DNA from: Candidatus Omnitrophota bacterium
GTDB lineage: Bacteria > Omnitrophota > Gorgyraeia > B26-G9
NCBI GenBank assembly: GCA_003645745.1
Contig: QNCH01000004.1
Location: 1 to 20,305, forward strand
Length of the DNA stretch: 20,305 bases
Reading direction: 5' to 3'
In this document: piece by piece, positions 7,940 through 14,662 of the stretch
Position numbering within the stretch: position 1 is the stretch's first letter
Layout of the letters: each line of letters begins with the position of its first letter
Position numbers and translations under genes: made by a program
Notes under the pieces: generated by a model
Seen by the model: the letters and a program-made list of their open reading frames with translations, nothing else
What the model was told of the DNA's origin: nothing
The model's database searches: none

Positions 7940-9289
7940 ATGTTTTCTAAAATTTTAATTGCAAATCGCGGGGAAATAGCCTTGCGAATTATTCGTGCTT
8001 GCCAGGAGATGGGTATCAGGACTGTAGCAGTTTATTCTAAAGCTGATGCTGAATGTTTGCATGTTAAATTTGCTGATGAAGCTGTGTGTATAGGCTCTAA
8101 TCTTGCGTCTGAAAGTTATCTCAATATAGCTGCAATAATGAGCGCTGCAGAAATCACTGATGTAGAAGCTATTCATCCTGGGTATGGTTTTTTGGCTGAA
8201 AATGCTCATTTTGCGGAAATTTGCGCGTCCTGCCAAATAGCATTTATTGGACCTGCCCCTGAAAATATTCGTTTGCTTGGTAATAAAATGGCAGCAAAAG
8301 AAACAATGCGTAAAGCCGGCATTCCTGTTATCCCAGGCTCAGAAGCTATAGTTTGTGAAGATAAACAAGCTTTAAGTATTGCTAAGCAGATAAAATATCC
8401 GGTAATTATCAAAGCATCCAGTGGCGGAGGAGGCAAAGGTATGCGCGTTGCTCATAATGATGTGCGCCTTTTGAGTTCAATTATTACTGCGCGCGTGGAA
8501 GCAGAGGCTAATTTTGGAGATCCAAATGTATATTTAGAGAAGTATATCAACAAGCCAAGGCATATAGAAGTGCAGATTTTAGCGGATAAACATAATAATG
8601 TGCTGCATTTAGGGGAAAGGGATTGTACAATCCAAAGAAGGCATCAAAAATTAATTGAAGAAACACCTTCTCCTGCAATAGACGCGAAATTGCGCCTCAG
8701 AATAACTGGAACTGCGGTTAAAGCTGCAAAAGCCGCAAATTATGTTAATGCTGGTACAATAGAATTTTTGTTAGATACTGACGGTAGTTTTTATTTTATG
8801 GAAATGAATACCAGAATTCAAGTCGAACATCCGGTTACAGAAATGGTTACAGGCATTGACTTAATTAAAGAGCAAATCAAGATAGCTTTTGGTCAGCGAA
8901 TCAGCTTTTCTCAGGATGAAGTAAAAATGCAGGGATCCGCAATAGAGTGCAGGATAAATGCTGAAGATCCTGAAAATAATTTTGTGCCTTGTCCTGGAAA
9001 GATTGAGGATTTACATTTTCCAGGAGGAAGGGGCGTTCGGGTTGATTCTCATGTTTATAGCGGCTATACTGTTCCGCGATATTATGATTCTATGATTGCG
9101 AAGCTTATTGTGCATGGTAAAGACAGAAAGGAAGCAATAAAAATAATGCAACGGGCTTTAAATGAATTTGTGATTAGCCCTGTAAAGACAACCATTCCTT
9201 TCCATAAGTTTGTTTTTAGCCATCCTCAGTTTTTAAAAGGCAAGTATTATACTGATTTCGTAGAAACTGTTCTATCTGAAAAATTTTAA
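7940..9289 (+). CDS. accC: Biotin carboxylase subunit of acetyl-CoA carboxylase
   Basis: A 449-residue ATP-grasp enzyme that carboxylates the biotin of AccB using bicarbonate and ATP. It has the standard N-terminus FSKILIANRGEIALRII, the glycine-rich ATP loop SSGGGGKGMR (160-169), HIEVQI (209-214), GERDCTIQRRHQKLIEE (225-241) and the catalytic strip EMNTRIQVEHPVTE, with E288, N290, R292 and E296 at the same numbers as in E. coli AccC. Length is normal for a stand-alone subunit, so it is neither a pyruvate carboxylase nor a propionyl-CoA carboxylase fusion, although acceptance of other acyl-CoA partners cannot be excluded. It has no clear Shine-Dalgarno and is probably translationally coupled to accB. 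Confidence 0.97.
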   Translation: MFSKILIANRGEIALRIIRACQEMGIRTVAVYSKADAECLHVKFADEAVCIGSNLASESYLNIAAIMSAAEITDVEAIHPGYGFLAENAHFAEICASCQIAFIGPAPENIRLLGNKMAAKETMRKAGIPVIPGSEAIVCEDKQALSIAKQIKYPVIIKASSGGGGKGMRVAHNDVRLLSSIITARVEAEANFGDPNVYLEKYINKPRHIEVQILADKHNNVLHLGERDCTIQRRHQKLIEETPSPAIDAKLRLRITGTAVKAAKAANYVNAGTIEFLLDTDGSFYFMEMNTRIQVEHPVTEMVTGIDLIKEQIKIAFGQRISFSQDEVKMQGSAIECRINAEDPENNFVPCPGKIEDLHFPGGRGVRVDSHVYSGYTVPRYYDSMIAKLIVHGKDRKEAIKIMQRALNEFVISPVKTTIPFHKFVFSHPQFLKGKYYTDFVETVLSEKF

Positions 9290-9300
9290 GGGGGGGGGAG
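9290..9300 (+). promoter_or_regulatory. Nine-G tract forming the ribosome site of the Asp23-like gene
   Basis: Directly after the accC stop there are nine consecutive G residues (9290-9298) followed by AG, 3 nt before the ATG at 9304. The tract contains the only Shine-Dalgarno-like sequence for the next gene. Homopolymeric G runs of this length are prone to slippage, so translation efficiency of the downstream pair could vary between cells; this is an inference. Confidence 0.6.
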
Positions 9301-9303
9301 CTT

Positions 9304-9696
9304 ATGGCTAATAAAGCAAAAAAAACAGATTTAGGCACATTAAAAATTAATAATCAGGTAATTGCTGCGATTGCTAAAAATGCTGCATTAGATGTTAAGG
9401 GTGTTATTGGGATAAAAAGTAATCCTATGGCTATGCTTTTAGATGTGTTTAATAAGGGATATAGAAGCAGAGGCATAAGGCTTGAGATTACAGATAACGA
9501 AGTAAAGGTAAAGCTGACGATTAGTGTAGCGTATGGGGTGAATATTCCTGACGTGGCAGCTATGGTGCAGGAAAGTGTGCGCAGTGCTATTGAAGAAATG
9601 GCAGGTTTGTCAGTGTCTGAGGTAGGCATTAATGTGGCAAATATTCATTCAGAAAAAACAGGGGCGAAAAAAGGAGGCAAGGATGCGAAATTTTAG
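9304..9696 (+). CDS. Asp23/Gls24 family envelope stress protein
   Basis: A 130-residue soluble protein of the Asp23/Gls24 family. Family features are the opening GTLKINNQVIAAIAKNAALDVKGV, the central strands IRLEITDNEVKVKLTISVAYG, and NIPDVAAMVQESVRSAIEEM with a closing VGINVANIH. In Staphylococcus, Asp23 is anchored to the membrane by AmaP and affects cell-wall stress; a parallel role here is inferred from the adjacent AmaP-like gene, which overlaps its last 14 nt. The C-terminal tail is basic and low in complexity (KTGAKKGGKDAK), partly because it also encodes the AAGGAGG ribosome site of the next gene. Confidence 0.9.
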   Translation: MANKAKKTDLGTLKINNQVIAAIAKNAALDVKGVIGIKSNPMAMLLDVFNKGYRSRGIRLEITDNEVKVKLTISVAYGVNIPDVAAMVQESVRSAIEEMAGLSVSEVGINVANIHSEKTGAKKGGKDAKF

Positions 9697-10261
9697 TAAA
9701 TTAATTATTTTTTTCTACACAGTTATATTTTCTTTAATTGGTGTATGTTTGATTGCTTTTGCTTTGCATTTTGTCGGCAGGATTGATTTGTCCATGGTTT
9801 ACGCGTATATTCTGGATGTGCCGAATTTTGCTTTGATTTTAGGCGGAAGCGGGGTGTGTTTAATTTTAATTAATTTTTATATTATTAGTGTTTCTTTTAG
9901 AAGCTTTCAAAAAGAAAAAACTATAGGCTATGTTAGCAGCAGCGGTCAGGTAATAATTTCATTAAGCGCGATTGAAGATTTTATCAGGAAATTGACCCAG
10001 CATTTGCCTGAAGTAAAAGAATTGCGTTCCAGTGTTTTTGTCACACGTAAGGGCATAGAGATTGAAAGTAAGATTATTCTTTGGGCTACATCTAATATCC
10101 CGAGTATTACAGAAAAGGTACAGAATATAATTAGGGGACAGGTACAGGAATTGCTTACCGGCATTGAAAAGCCGATTATGGTAAATGTTCATGTAGTAAA
10201 AATCGCGCAAAAAACTGTAAAAGAAAAACAAGAAAGTTCGGAGATTCCTTTTTTAAGATAA
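9683..10261 (+). CDS. AmaP-like membrane protein (Asp23 membrane anchor)
   Basis: A 192-residue membrane protein with two N-terminal transmembrane segments (about 6-31 and 49-72) separated by a short loop, then a cytoplasmic domain (about 80-180) that itself resembles Asp23: IGYVSSSGQVIISLSAIEDF, then a strand pair and a closing PIMVNVHVV. This is the layout of AmaP. I place the start at ATG 9683, with AAGGAGG (9671-9677) just upstream, rather than at the upstream GTG 9632, which would add 17 polar residues and a long overlap with the previous gene. It likely recruits the Asp23-like protein to the inner membrane. The stop overlaps the gmhA start by one base (TAATG), so the genes are coupled. 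Confidence 0.85.
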   Translation: MRNFSKLIIFFYTVIFSLIGVCLIAFALHFVGRIDLSMVYAYILDVPNFALILGGSGVCLILINFYIISVSFRSFQKEKTIGYVSSSGQVIISLSAIEDFIRKLTQHLPEVKELRSSVFVTRKGIEIESKIILWATSNIPSITEKVQNIIRGQVQELLTGIEKPIMVNVHVVKIAQKTVKEKQESSEIPFLR

Positions 10262-10833
10262 TGAAACAAAAAATTAATCATTTTTTAGAAGAATGTTTGT
10301 GTTCGTATAAGGCGCTTAAGGATGAATGCGTTTGTGAGATAGAACTTATTGTAAAGGAAGTTATTAATGTTTACACAAAGCGCGGAAAATTATTAATTTT
10401 TGGTAATGGCGGAAGTGCCGCTGACAGCCAGCATATTGCCGCGGAGTTTATGTCCAGATTTAAAAGAGAACGGCGCGCGCTGCCCGCAATAGCTTTAACA
10501 ACAGATACTTCAATTATTACCGCGGTGTCTAATGACTACAGTTTTACAAGAATTTTTTCCCGCCAAATTGAGGCCTTAGCAGTAAAAGGAGATATTGCTA
10601 TTGGCATTTCCACAAGCGGCAAAGCTGAAAATGTAATTGCCGGGTTAAAACAAGCGCGTGCTTTGGGGCTAACCTGTATAACTCTTACCGGAGAAAAAGG
10701 TGTTAATTTAAAGCAGTTAAGTGATATCTGCCTAATTGTGCCTTCAGCAAATACTCCCAGAATTCAGGAAATGCATATTACTGTTGCGCATATTATTTGT
10801 GAATTAGTTGAACAGGCATTAACTGATGATTAA
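10261..10833 (+). CDS. gmhA: Sedoheptulose-7-phosphate isomerase
   Basis: A 190-residue SIS-domain enzyme that converts sedoheptulose 7-phosphate to D-glycero-D-manno-heptose 7-phosphate, the first step of ADP-heptose synthesis for LPS core. The phosphate loop GNGGSAADSQHIAAE (48-62), the second serine loop ISTSGKAENV (116-125) and the C-terminal IQEMHITVAHIICE are all present. H58, E62, Q169 and H177 correspond, with a constant offset of three, to the zinc and catalytic residues H61, E65, Q172 and H180 of E. coli GmhA. It overlaps the following adenylyltransferase by 8 nt. Other SIS family members (such as DiaA) are similar, but the neighbour fixes the heptose role. Confidence 0.94.
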   Translation: MKQKINHFLEECLCSYKALKDECVCEIELIVKEVINVYTKRGKLLIFGNGGSAADSQHIAAEFMSRFKRERRALPAIALTTDTSIITAVSNDYSFTRIFSRQIEALAVKGDIAIGISTSGKAENVIAGLKQARALGLTCITLTGEKGVNLKQLSDICLIVPSANTPRIQEMHITVAHIICELVEQALTDD

Positions 10834-11308
10834 AGATAAGATAAAAAGCCTTAATTGTTTGATAAAAATAGTTTTGAATTTAAAGCAAAAAAATAAAAAA
10901 ATTGTTTTTACTAATGGTTGTTTTGATTTATTGCATTATGGGCATGTTGATTACCTTGAGCAGGCAAAGAAAAATGGAGATATATTATTAGTTGGTTTAA
11001 ATAGTGATCTGTCAGTTACAAAGATAAAAGGCAGCGGCCGCCCAATAAATAATCAAGACGCAAGGGCATATTTAGTTGCTGCGCTGCAAAGTGTAGATTA
11101 TGTAGTTATTTTTAACGCATCAACTCCGCTTGATATTATTATGAAGCTCGAACCTGATGTTTTAGTAAAAGGAGCGGATTGGAAAGCTGAAGAGATTGTG
11201 GGCAGTGATTATGTAAAGGCTTGTGGAGGCAGAGTTGCGCAAATAGATTTTGTTAAAGGTTATTCAACCACTAATTTGGTTAAAAAAATTGTCAAAAAAA
11301 ATAGTTAA
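10826..11308 (+). CDS. D-glycero-beta-D-manno-heptose 1-phosphate adenylyltransferase
   Basis: A 160-residue nucleotidyltransferase matching the C-terminal (RfaE2) half of HldE, which adenylylates heptose 1-phosphate to ADP-heptose. The family signature TNGCFDLLHYGH (29-40) carries the catalytic HxGH, followed by VGLNSDLSVTKIKG, the GRPIN segment, the EPDVLVKGADW motif and YSTTNLVKKI at the C-terminus. The kinase half of HldE is absent, so a separate HldA-type kinase and a GmhB phosphatase must be encoded elsewhere. It overlaps gmhA by 8 nt upstream and the thiD2 frame by about 20 nt downstream, so the heptose and thiamine genes lie in one transcript. Confidence 0.93.
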   Translation: MIKDKIKSLNCLIKIVLNLKQKNKKIVFTNGCFDLLHYGHVDYLEQAKKNGDILLVGLNSDLSVTKIKGSGRPINNQDARAYLVAALQSVDYVVIFNASTPLDIIMKLEPDVLVKGADWKAEEIVGSDYVKACGGRVAQIDFVKGYSTTNLVKKIVKKNS

Positions 11309-11729
11309 AAATAAAAATGTTTTGCGGGTAATTGACGCGAATATTAATCGTTTAAAAGAGGGATTAAGAGTTTTAGAAGATATCTTGAGGTTTAGCGCGG
11401 ATAATCGGCAATTAACTGCAGAGGTTAAAAATATCAGACACCAGTTAACTGAAGTTTTACAAAATTATTGTGTGTTTGATTTGTGTGAGTTAATTAGCTC
11501 CAGACAGGTAAAAACTGATGTTGGTAAAAAATCAATTAATTCGGAATTAAAACGGGATGGTATCTTAGATATATTTTTGGCAAACAGTCAAAGAGTAAAA
11601 GAGTCTATTAGGGTTTTAGAAGAATTTTTTAAGCTTTTTGATTTAGAAAAAGCTGTTTGCTTTAAAGAATTGCGTTATAAATTTTATACTTTAGAAAAAC
11701 AAGCCATTGGAAAACTTATTAATTTATAG
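11289..11729 (+). CDS. thiD2: ThiD2-type hydroxymethylpyrimidine phosphate kinase
   Basis: About 146 residues of the ThiD2 family, which phosphorylates HMP-phosphate to HMP-diphosphate and replaces classical ThiD. The signature VIDANINRLKEGLRVLED lies near the N-terminus, and a related block ANSQRVKESIRVLEEF occurs near the C-terminus, giving a pseudo-twofold repeat typical of this domain as I know it. RHQL and SSRQVKTDVGKK lie between. In many bacteria ThiD2 is fused to the N-terminus of ThiE; here it is a separate frame overlapping thiE by 23 nt in the +1 frame. The start is uncertain: there is no ATG, and candidates are TTG 11250, 11289 or 11322; 11289 gives MSKKIV and the usual distance to the signature. 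Confidence 0.8.
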   Translation: MSKKIVKNKNVLRVIDANINRLKEGLRVLEDILRFSADNRQLTAEVKNIRHQLTEVLQNYCVFDLCELISSRQVKTDVGKKSINSELKRDGILDIFLANSQRVKESIRVLEEFFKLFDLEKAVCFKELRYKFYTLEKQAIGKLINL

Positions 11730-12321
11730 CCTTATTGACCGCGATATTCTTGGAACTGACAAAAAAGTTATTAGCATTGCATTACAATTATCAAGATGCG
11801 GTGTAGATATAATTCAATTGCGGGTTAAATCAAAGAAAGCCGCTAATTTTTTGGAATTGGCTTTTAAGTTAAAAGAGGTGATTTCCGGCACAAACGTAAA
11901 ATTTATAATTAATGATCGTGTGGATATTGCTAAAATTGTTGATGCTGACGGCGTACACTTAGGGCAGGACGATATTCCAGTTTGTTTTGCAAGGGAAATG
12001 CTGGGTGATAAAATAATCGGCAAATCCTGCCATTGTCTTGAGCAGGCAATTGCAGCGCAAAAAGACGGCGTTGATTATATTTCTATTGGCCCGATTTTTC
12101 AGACTCCGTTAAAACCGGATACTAACGTATTAGGTGAAAAGATTATTTTTTTGATTAAGGAAAAAATTTCTAAGCCGTTTTTTGTTATTGGCGGGATTAA
12201 CTTGCTTAATATTTCTGTTTTAAAAATGGCTGGGGCGCAGAGATTTGCTTTTTGCAGATTGCTTATTAATTCAGATGCCCCGTGTAAAATGGTGGAAAAA
12301 ATAAAGAGGATTGTTAAATAG
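11707..12321 (+). CDS. thiE: Thiamine-phosphate synthase
   Basis: A 204-residue TIM-barrel enzyme that joins HMP diphosphate to hydroxyethylthiazole phosphate to give thiamine phosphate. Motifs in order: IQLRVK (36-41), IINDRVDIA (68-75), DGVHLGQDD (81-89), GKSCH (105-109; the family usually has a hydroxyl residue where C108 is), IGPIFQTPLKPD (127-138) and FFVIGGIN (158-165). TTG 11707 is the only reasonable start, inside the end of thiD2; the frame is open for at least a few codons upstream, so fusion to ThiD2 by frameshift is conceivable. It ends immediately before the thiC ATG. Confidence 0.93.
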   Translation: MENLLIYSLIDRDILGTDKKVISIALQLSRCGVDIIQLRVKSKKAANFLELAFKLKEVISGTNVKFIINDRVDIAKIVDADGVHLGQDDIPVCFAREMLGDKIIGKSCHCLEQAIAAQKDGVDYISIGPIFQTPLKPDTNVLGEKIIFLIKEKISKPFFVIGGINLLNISVLKMAGAQRFAFCRLLINSDAPCKMVEKIKRIVK

Positions 12322-13611
12322 ATGAATACTTTAATTGAAACCGCGCAATCAGAAAAGCCGACACAGCTTGTGCGTAAAATTGCTAAACAGGAAAAAATAT
12401 CGATTAATAGTTTATTAGAATTAGTTGCTCAAGGTAAAATAGTTATTCCTAAAAATTGTAAGCATAAACTAGTTTCTCCCTGCGGCATTGGCAAACAATT
12501 GAGCGTAAAAGTAAATGCCAATATAGGCACTTCTACAGATAGCTCAGATGTGAAGAAAGAATTGGAAAAATTGAAAATTGCGATAGAGTTTGGCGCTGAC
12601 ACAGTGATGGATTTAAGTGTAGGCAAGGATCTGCAAAAAACTCAAAAATTAATTTTAGAGCACACAACTGTGCCTATTGGCACAGTTCCTATTTATCAAG
12701 CCGCAATAAAAGCAAAACAGAAACACGGTAGTTTTTTTAAAATGTCTAAAGATGATTTGTTAGATGTATTATGGGAACAGGCTGAAAATGGGGTTGATTT
12801 CTTTACTGTGCATTGCGGAGTAACAAAAAAAACTATTGAATGTTTAAAAAAAAGTCCGCGTAAATTAGGTATTGTCAGCCGCGGCGGGGCAATTACTGCG
12901 GCGTGGATAAAAACAAATAATCAGGAAAATCCTTTGTTTGAATATTTTGATGATGTGATAAAAATTGCTAAAAAATATGATATAACCTTAAGTTTGGGAG
13001 ACGGGCTCAGGCCTGGTTCAATATTTGATGCTACAGATAATGCTCAGGTTTCAGAATTAAAACTTTTGGGTAAATTAGCTGAAAAAGCGCGGTCAGATGG
13101 TGTCCAGGTAATGATCGAAGGCCCTGGCCATATTCCGATTAATCAGATAAGGAAGAATATTGAATTAGAGAAAAAATATTGTAATGAAGCGCCTTTTTAT
13201 GTTTTAGGCCCATTGGTGACTGATATAGCTGTAGGTTATGACCATATAAGCGCTGCTATTGGCTCTGGTTTAGCTGCAGCTTATGGCGCTGATTTTATTT
13301 GTTTTGTTACTCCTGCGGAGCATTTAAAACTTCCTGATTTAGAAGATATAAAATTAGGTGTAATTGCCAGCAAAATTGCCGCTCATAGCGGGGATTTATC
13401 CAGAGGCAGCGCGCGCGCGTGGGATAAAGATAAAGCAATGACTGTAGCGCGCAGGCAAAGGAACTGGGCAGAACAGATTAAGATGTCAATTGATCCTGAG
13501 AAAGCGCGTAAAGCCAGGAAAATGTCTGAGCCGAAACATCAGGATGTTTGCACAATGTGCGGTGATTTTTGTTCAATTAAAATGATGGAAAAATGTTTTT
13601 ATACTCAGTAG
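12322..13611 (+). CDS. thiC: Phosphomethylpyrimidine synthase
   Basis: A radical-SAM-type enzyme (429 residues) that rearranges aminoimidazole ribotide to HMP-phosphate for thiamine. It belongs to the short form without the long N-terminal domain of enterobacterial ThiC. Signatures are KVNANIGTS (63-71), GADTVMDLSVG (91-101), SRGGAITAAWI, GLRPGSIFDATD, MIEGPGHIP and GPLVTDIAVGYDHI. The C-terminal iron-sulfur motif reads CTMCGDFC (C410, C413, C417), a Cx2Cx3C spacing one residue shorter than the Cx2Cx4C of long forms; I believe this is normal for short forms. No TPP riboswitch is seen before it, as expected for an internal operon gene. It is the last gene of the operon. Confidence 0.96.
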   Translation: MNTLIETAQSEKPTQLVRKIAKQEKISINSLLELVAQGKIVIPKNCKHKLVSPCGIGKQLSVKVNANIGTSTDSSDVKKELEKLKIAIEFGADTVMDLSVGKDLQKTQKLILEHTTVPIGTVPIYQAAIKAKQKHGSFFKMSKDDLLDVLWEQAENGVDFFTVHCGVTKKTIECLKKSPRKLGIVSRGGAITAAWIKTNNQENPLFEYFDDVIKIAKKYDITLSLGDGLRPGSIFDATDNAQVSELKLLGKLAEKARSDGVQVMIEGPGHIPINQIRKNIELEKKYCNEAPFYVLGPLVTDIAVGYDHISAAIGSGLAAAYGADFICFVTPAEHLKLPDLEDIKLGVIASKIAAHSGDLSRGSARAWDKDKAMTVARRQRNWAEQIKMSIDPEKARKARKMSEPKHQDVCTMCGDFCSIKMMEKCFYTQ

Positions 13612-13630
13612 GGGCGGGGTCTTCCCGCCC
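13612..13630 (+). terminator. GC-rich hairpin directly after thiC
   Basis: GGGCGGG (13612-13618) pairs perfectly with CCCGCCC (13624-13630) around the loop GTCTT, starting right at the thiC stop. There is no following T-run, so it may act as a Rho-dependent or 3'-end-stabilising structure rather than a classical terminator, or be a REP-like repeat unit; its pure GC composition stands out from the surroundings. The remaining 130 nt up to the tRNA hold no gene I can support; TTGAGA (13698) or TTGTGA (13705) could be -35 elements for the tRNA, but no strong -10 is evident. Confidence 0.5.
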
Positions 13631-13761
13631 GGATAATATCGTTAATAACAAAAATTATGATTATAATATAATTGAATGGTTTGCCGATAAGGAAAAATTG
13701 AGAATTGTGAATCAAAAAAATATGGAGAATAGTTAATTTAATGATTTGTGAATGTATATCA

Positions 13762-13835
13762 GCGGGCGTAGTTCAGTGGCAGAACATCAGCTTCCCAAGC
13801 TGAATATGAGGGTCCGATTCCCTTCGCCCGCTCCA
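13762..13835 (+). tRNA. tRNA-Gly (anticodon CCC)
   Basis: Full cloverleaf: acceptor GCGGGCG (13762-13768) with CGCCCGC (13825-13831), discriminator T and encoded CCA (13833-13835). The D-stem is GTTC/GAAC with GG in the loop; the anticodon stem TCAGC/GCTGA holds loop TTCCCAA with anticodon CCC at 13794-13796, reading GGG; the T-stem is GAGGG/CCCTT. The T-loop is TCCGATT, so the base at position 55 is C instead of the nearly invariant T. The gene lies only 13 nt before the lipoprotein ATG, so the two may share a transcript. Confidence 0.96.
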
Positions 13836-13848
13836 AAAATTTAAAATT

Positions 13849-14544
13849 ATGAGAAATAAAGAAATTTTAATTTATATGAGTATGTGTCTGATTTTCATTA
13901 GCGGGTGCGCGAAAAGACAAATTGTGATCAGGGAGACTTTGGCGGTTCATCAATCATTGCCTGTTATAGTTCCAGGTGTTCCCGGGCAATATCATATCAT
14001 AAGAAGGGGGGAAACTCTCTGGAGAATAAGCAAAATCTATCATGTGAATTTAACAAAGCTTGTTAAGTTTAATGAAATTTCTAATGTTGCAAAAATAGAA
14101 ATAGGAGATAAAATTTTTATTCCAGATAGCCTGCGGAAAAGTCAAAAGCCGAATAAAAAAATAAGATCTGCGCTTGAATTTGTCTGGCCGTGCAAAGGAA
14201 AAATCATCGCTTATTTCGGACAGGATAAACAAAAGGTTAAAAACGAAGGCATTGATATTTCCGCGAATAAGGGCAGCTCTGTATATGCTGTAGCAGCAGG
14301 TAAAGTTATTTTTACTTCAGCAAATATGCGTGGTTATGGAAAAGTGGTGATTATCAGGCATAATAGCCAGTTTACCAGCGTTTACGCGTATAATAGAGAA
14401 AATTTGGTTAAAACAGGAGATTTTATTAAGCAGGGACAAGTAATCGCTCAAGTAGGAGATACTGGGAGAACTGGTCAATGTGTCCTACATTTTCAGTTAA
14501 GAAAAAATTTTAAACCCCAAAACCCATTGCTTTATTTAAGCTAA
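13849..14544 (+). CDS. NlpD-like lipoprotein: LysM plus degenerate LytM (M23) domain
   Basis: A 231-residue predicted lipoprotein. Residues 1-20 are a lipoprotein signal ending in lipobox FISGC (C20). A LysM peptidoglycan-binding domain spans about 48-92 (YHIIRRGETLWRISKIY ... IGDKIFIP). The C-terminal M23/LytM domain spans about 112-228, with GIDISANKGSSVYAV and the Trp-Pro strand at its start. Most catalytic residues are lost: N132 stands where the HxxxD His belongs (D136 is kept), Y181 replaces the His of YAH, and the first His of the HxH motif is V212, leaving only H214. This pattern matches NlpD/EnvC-type amidase activators rather than active endopeptidases, so a role in triggering cell-wall amidases during division is likely. 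The start has no strong Shine-Dalgarno. Confidence 0.88.
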   Translation: MRNKEILIYMSMCLIFISGCAKRQIVIRETLAVHQSLPVIVPGVPGQYHIIRRGETLWRISKIYHVNLTKLVKFNEISNVAKIEIGDKIFIPDSLRKSQKPNKKIRSALEFVWPCKGKIIAYFGQDKQKVKNEGIDISANKGSSVYAVAAGKVIFTSANMRGYGKVVIIRHNSQFTSVYAYNRENLVKTGDFIKQGQVIAQVGDTGRTGQCVLHFQLRKNFKPQNPLLYLS

Positions 14545-14551
14545 CTCGATA

Positions 14552-14657
14552 TATACTTAAACGTAATAGGTTTGCAATTTTATGATGTCCACCTCACGTC
14601 GCAATATAGGGCACAGGGAAACGCCTAAATTTTGCAAACCTATTATGTTTGAGTATA
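14552..14657 (+). mobile_element. 106-bp MITE-like element with imperfect terminal inverted repeats
   Basis: The left arm, TATACTTAAACGTAATAGG then TTTGCAATTTTA (14552-14582), mirrors the right arm TAAATTTTGCAAACC then TATTATGTTTGAGTATA (14626-14657); 23 of the outer 25 positions pair. The roughly 43-bp centre (GATGTCCACCTCACGTCGCA...) codes for nothing visible. The arms share the TATACTCAAAC core with the copies at 1390 and 4885. It sits 7 nt after the lipoprotein stop. No transposase is in the window, so it would be non-autonomous; a REP-type or attenuator role is also possible. Confidence 0.65.
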
Positions 14658-14662
14658 GTAGG

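Noticed and set aside
9632..10261. GTG 9632 start for the AmaP-like gene
   Set aside because: ATG 9683 has a strong AAGGAGG just upstream and puts the first membrane segment at the N-terminus; the longer form adds a polar stretch and a 65-nt overlap.
11707..13611. TPP riboswitch for the thiamine genes
   Set aside because: The thi genes are internal to an operon with overlaps, and no THI-box-like CTGAGA...ACCTGATCTGG pattern was seen before thiD2 or thiC.
13641..13736. Short frame reading VNNKNYDYNIIEWFADKEKL before the tRNA
   Set aside because: It looks somewhat protein-like but has no start codon with a ribosome site and is only about 30 codons; too little to support a gene or a remnant.
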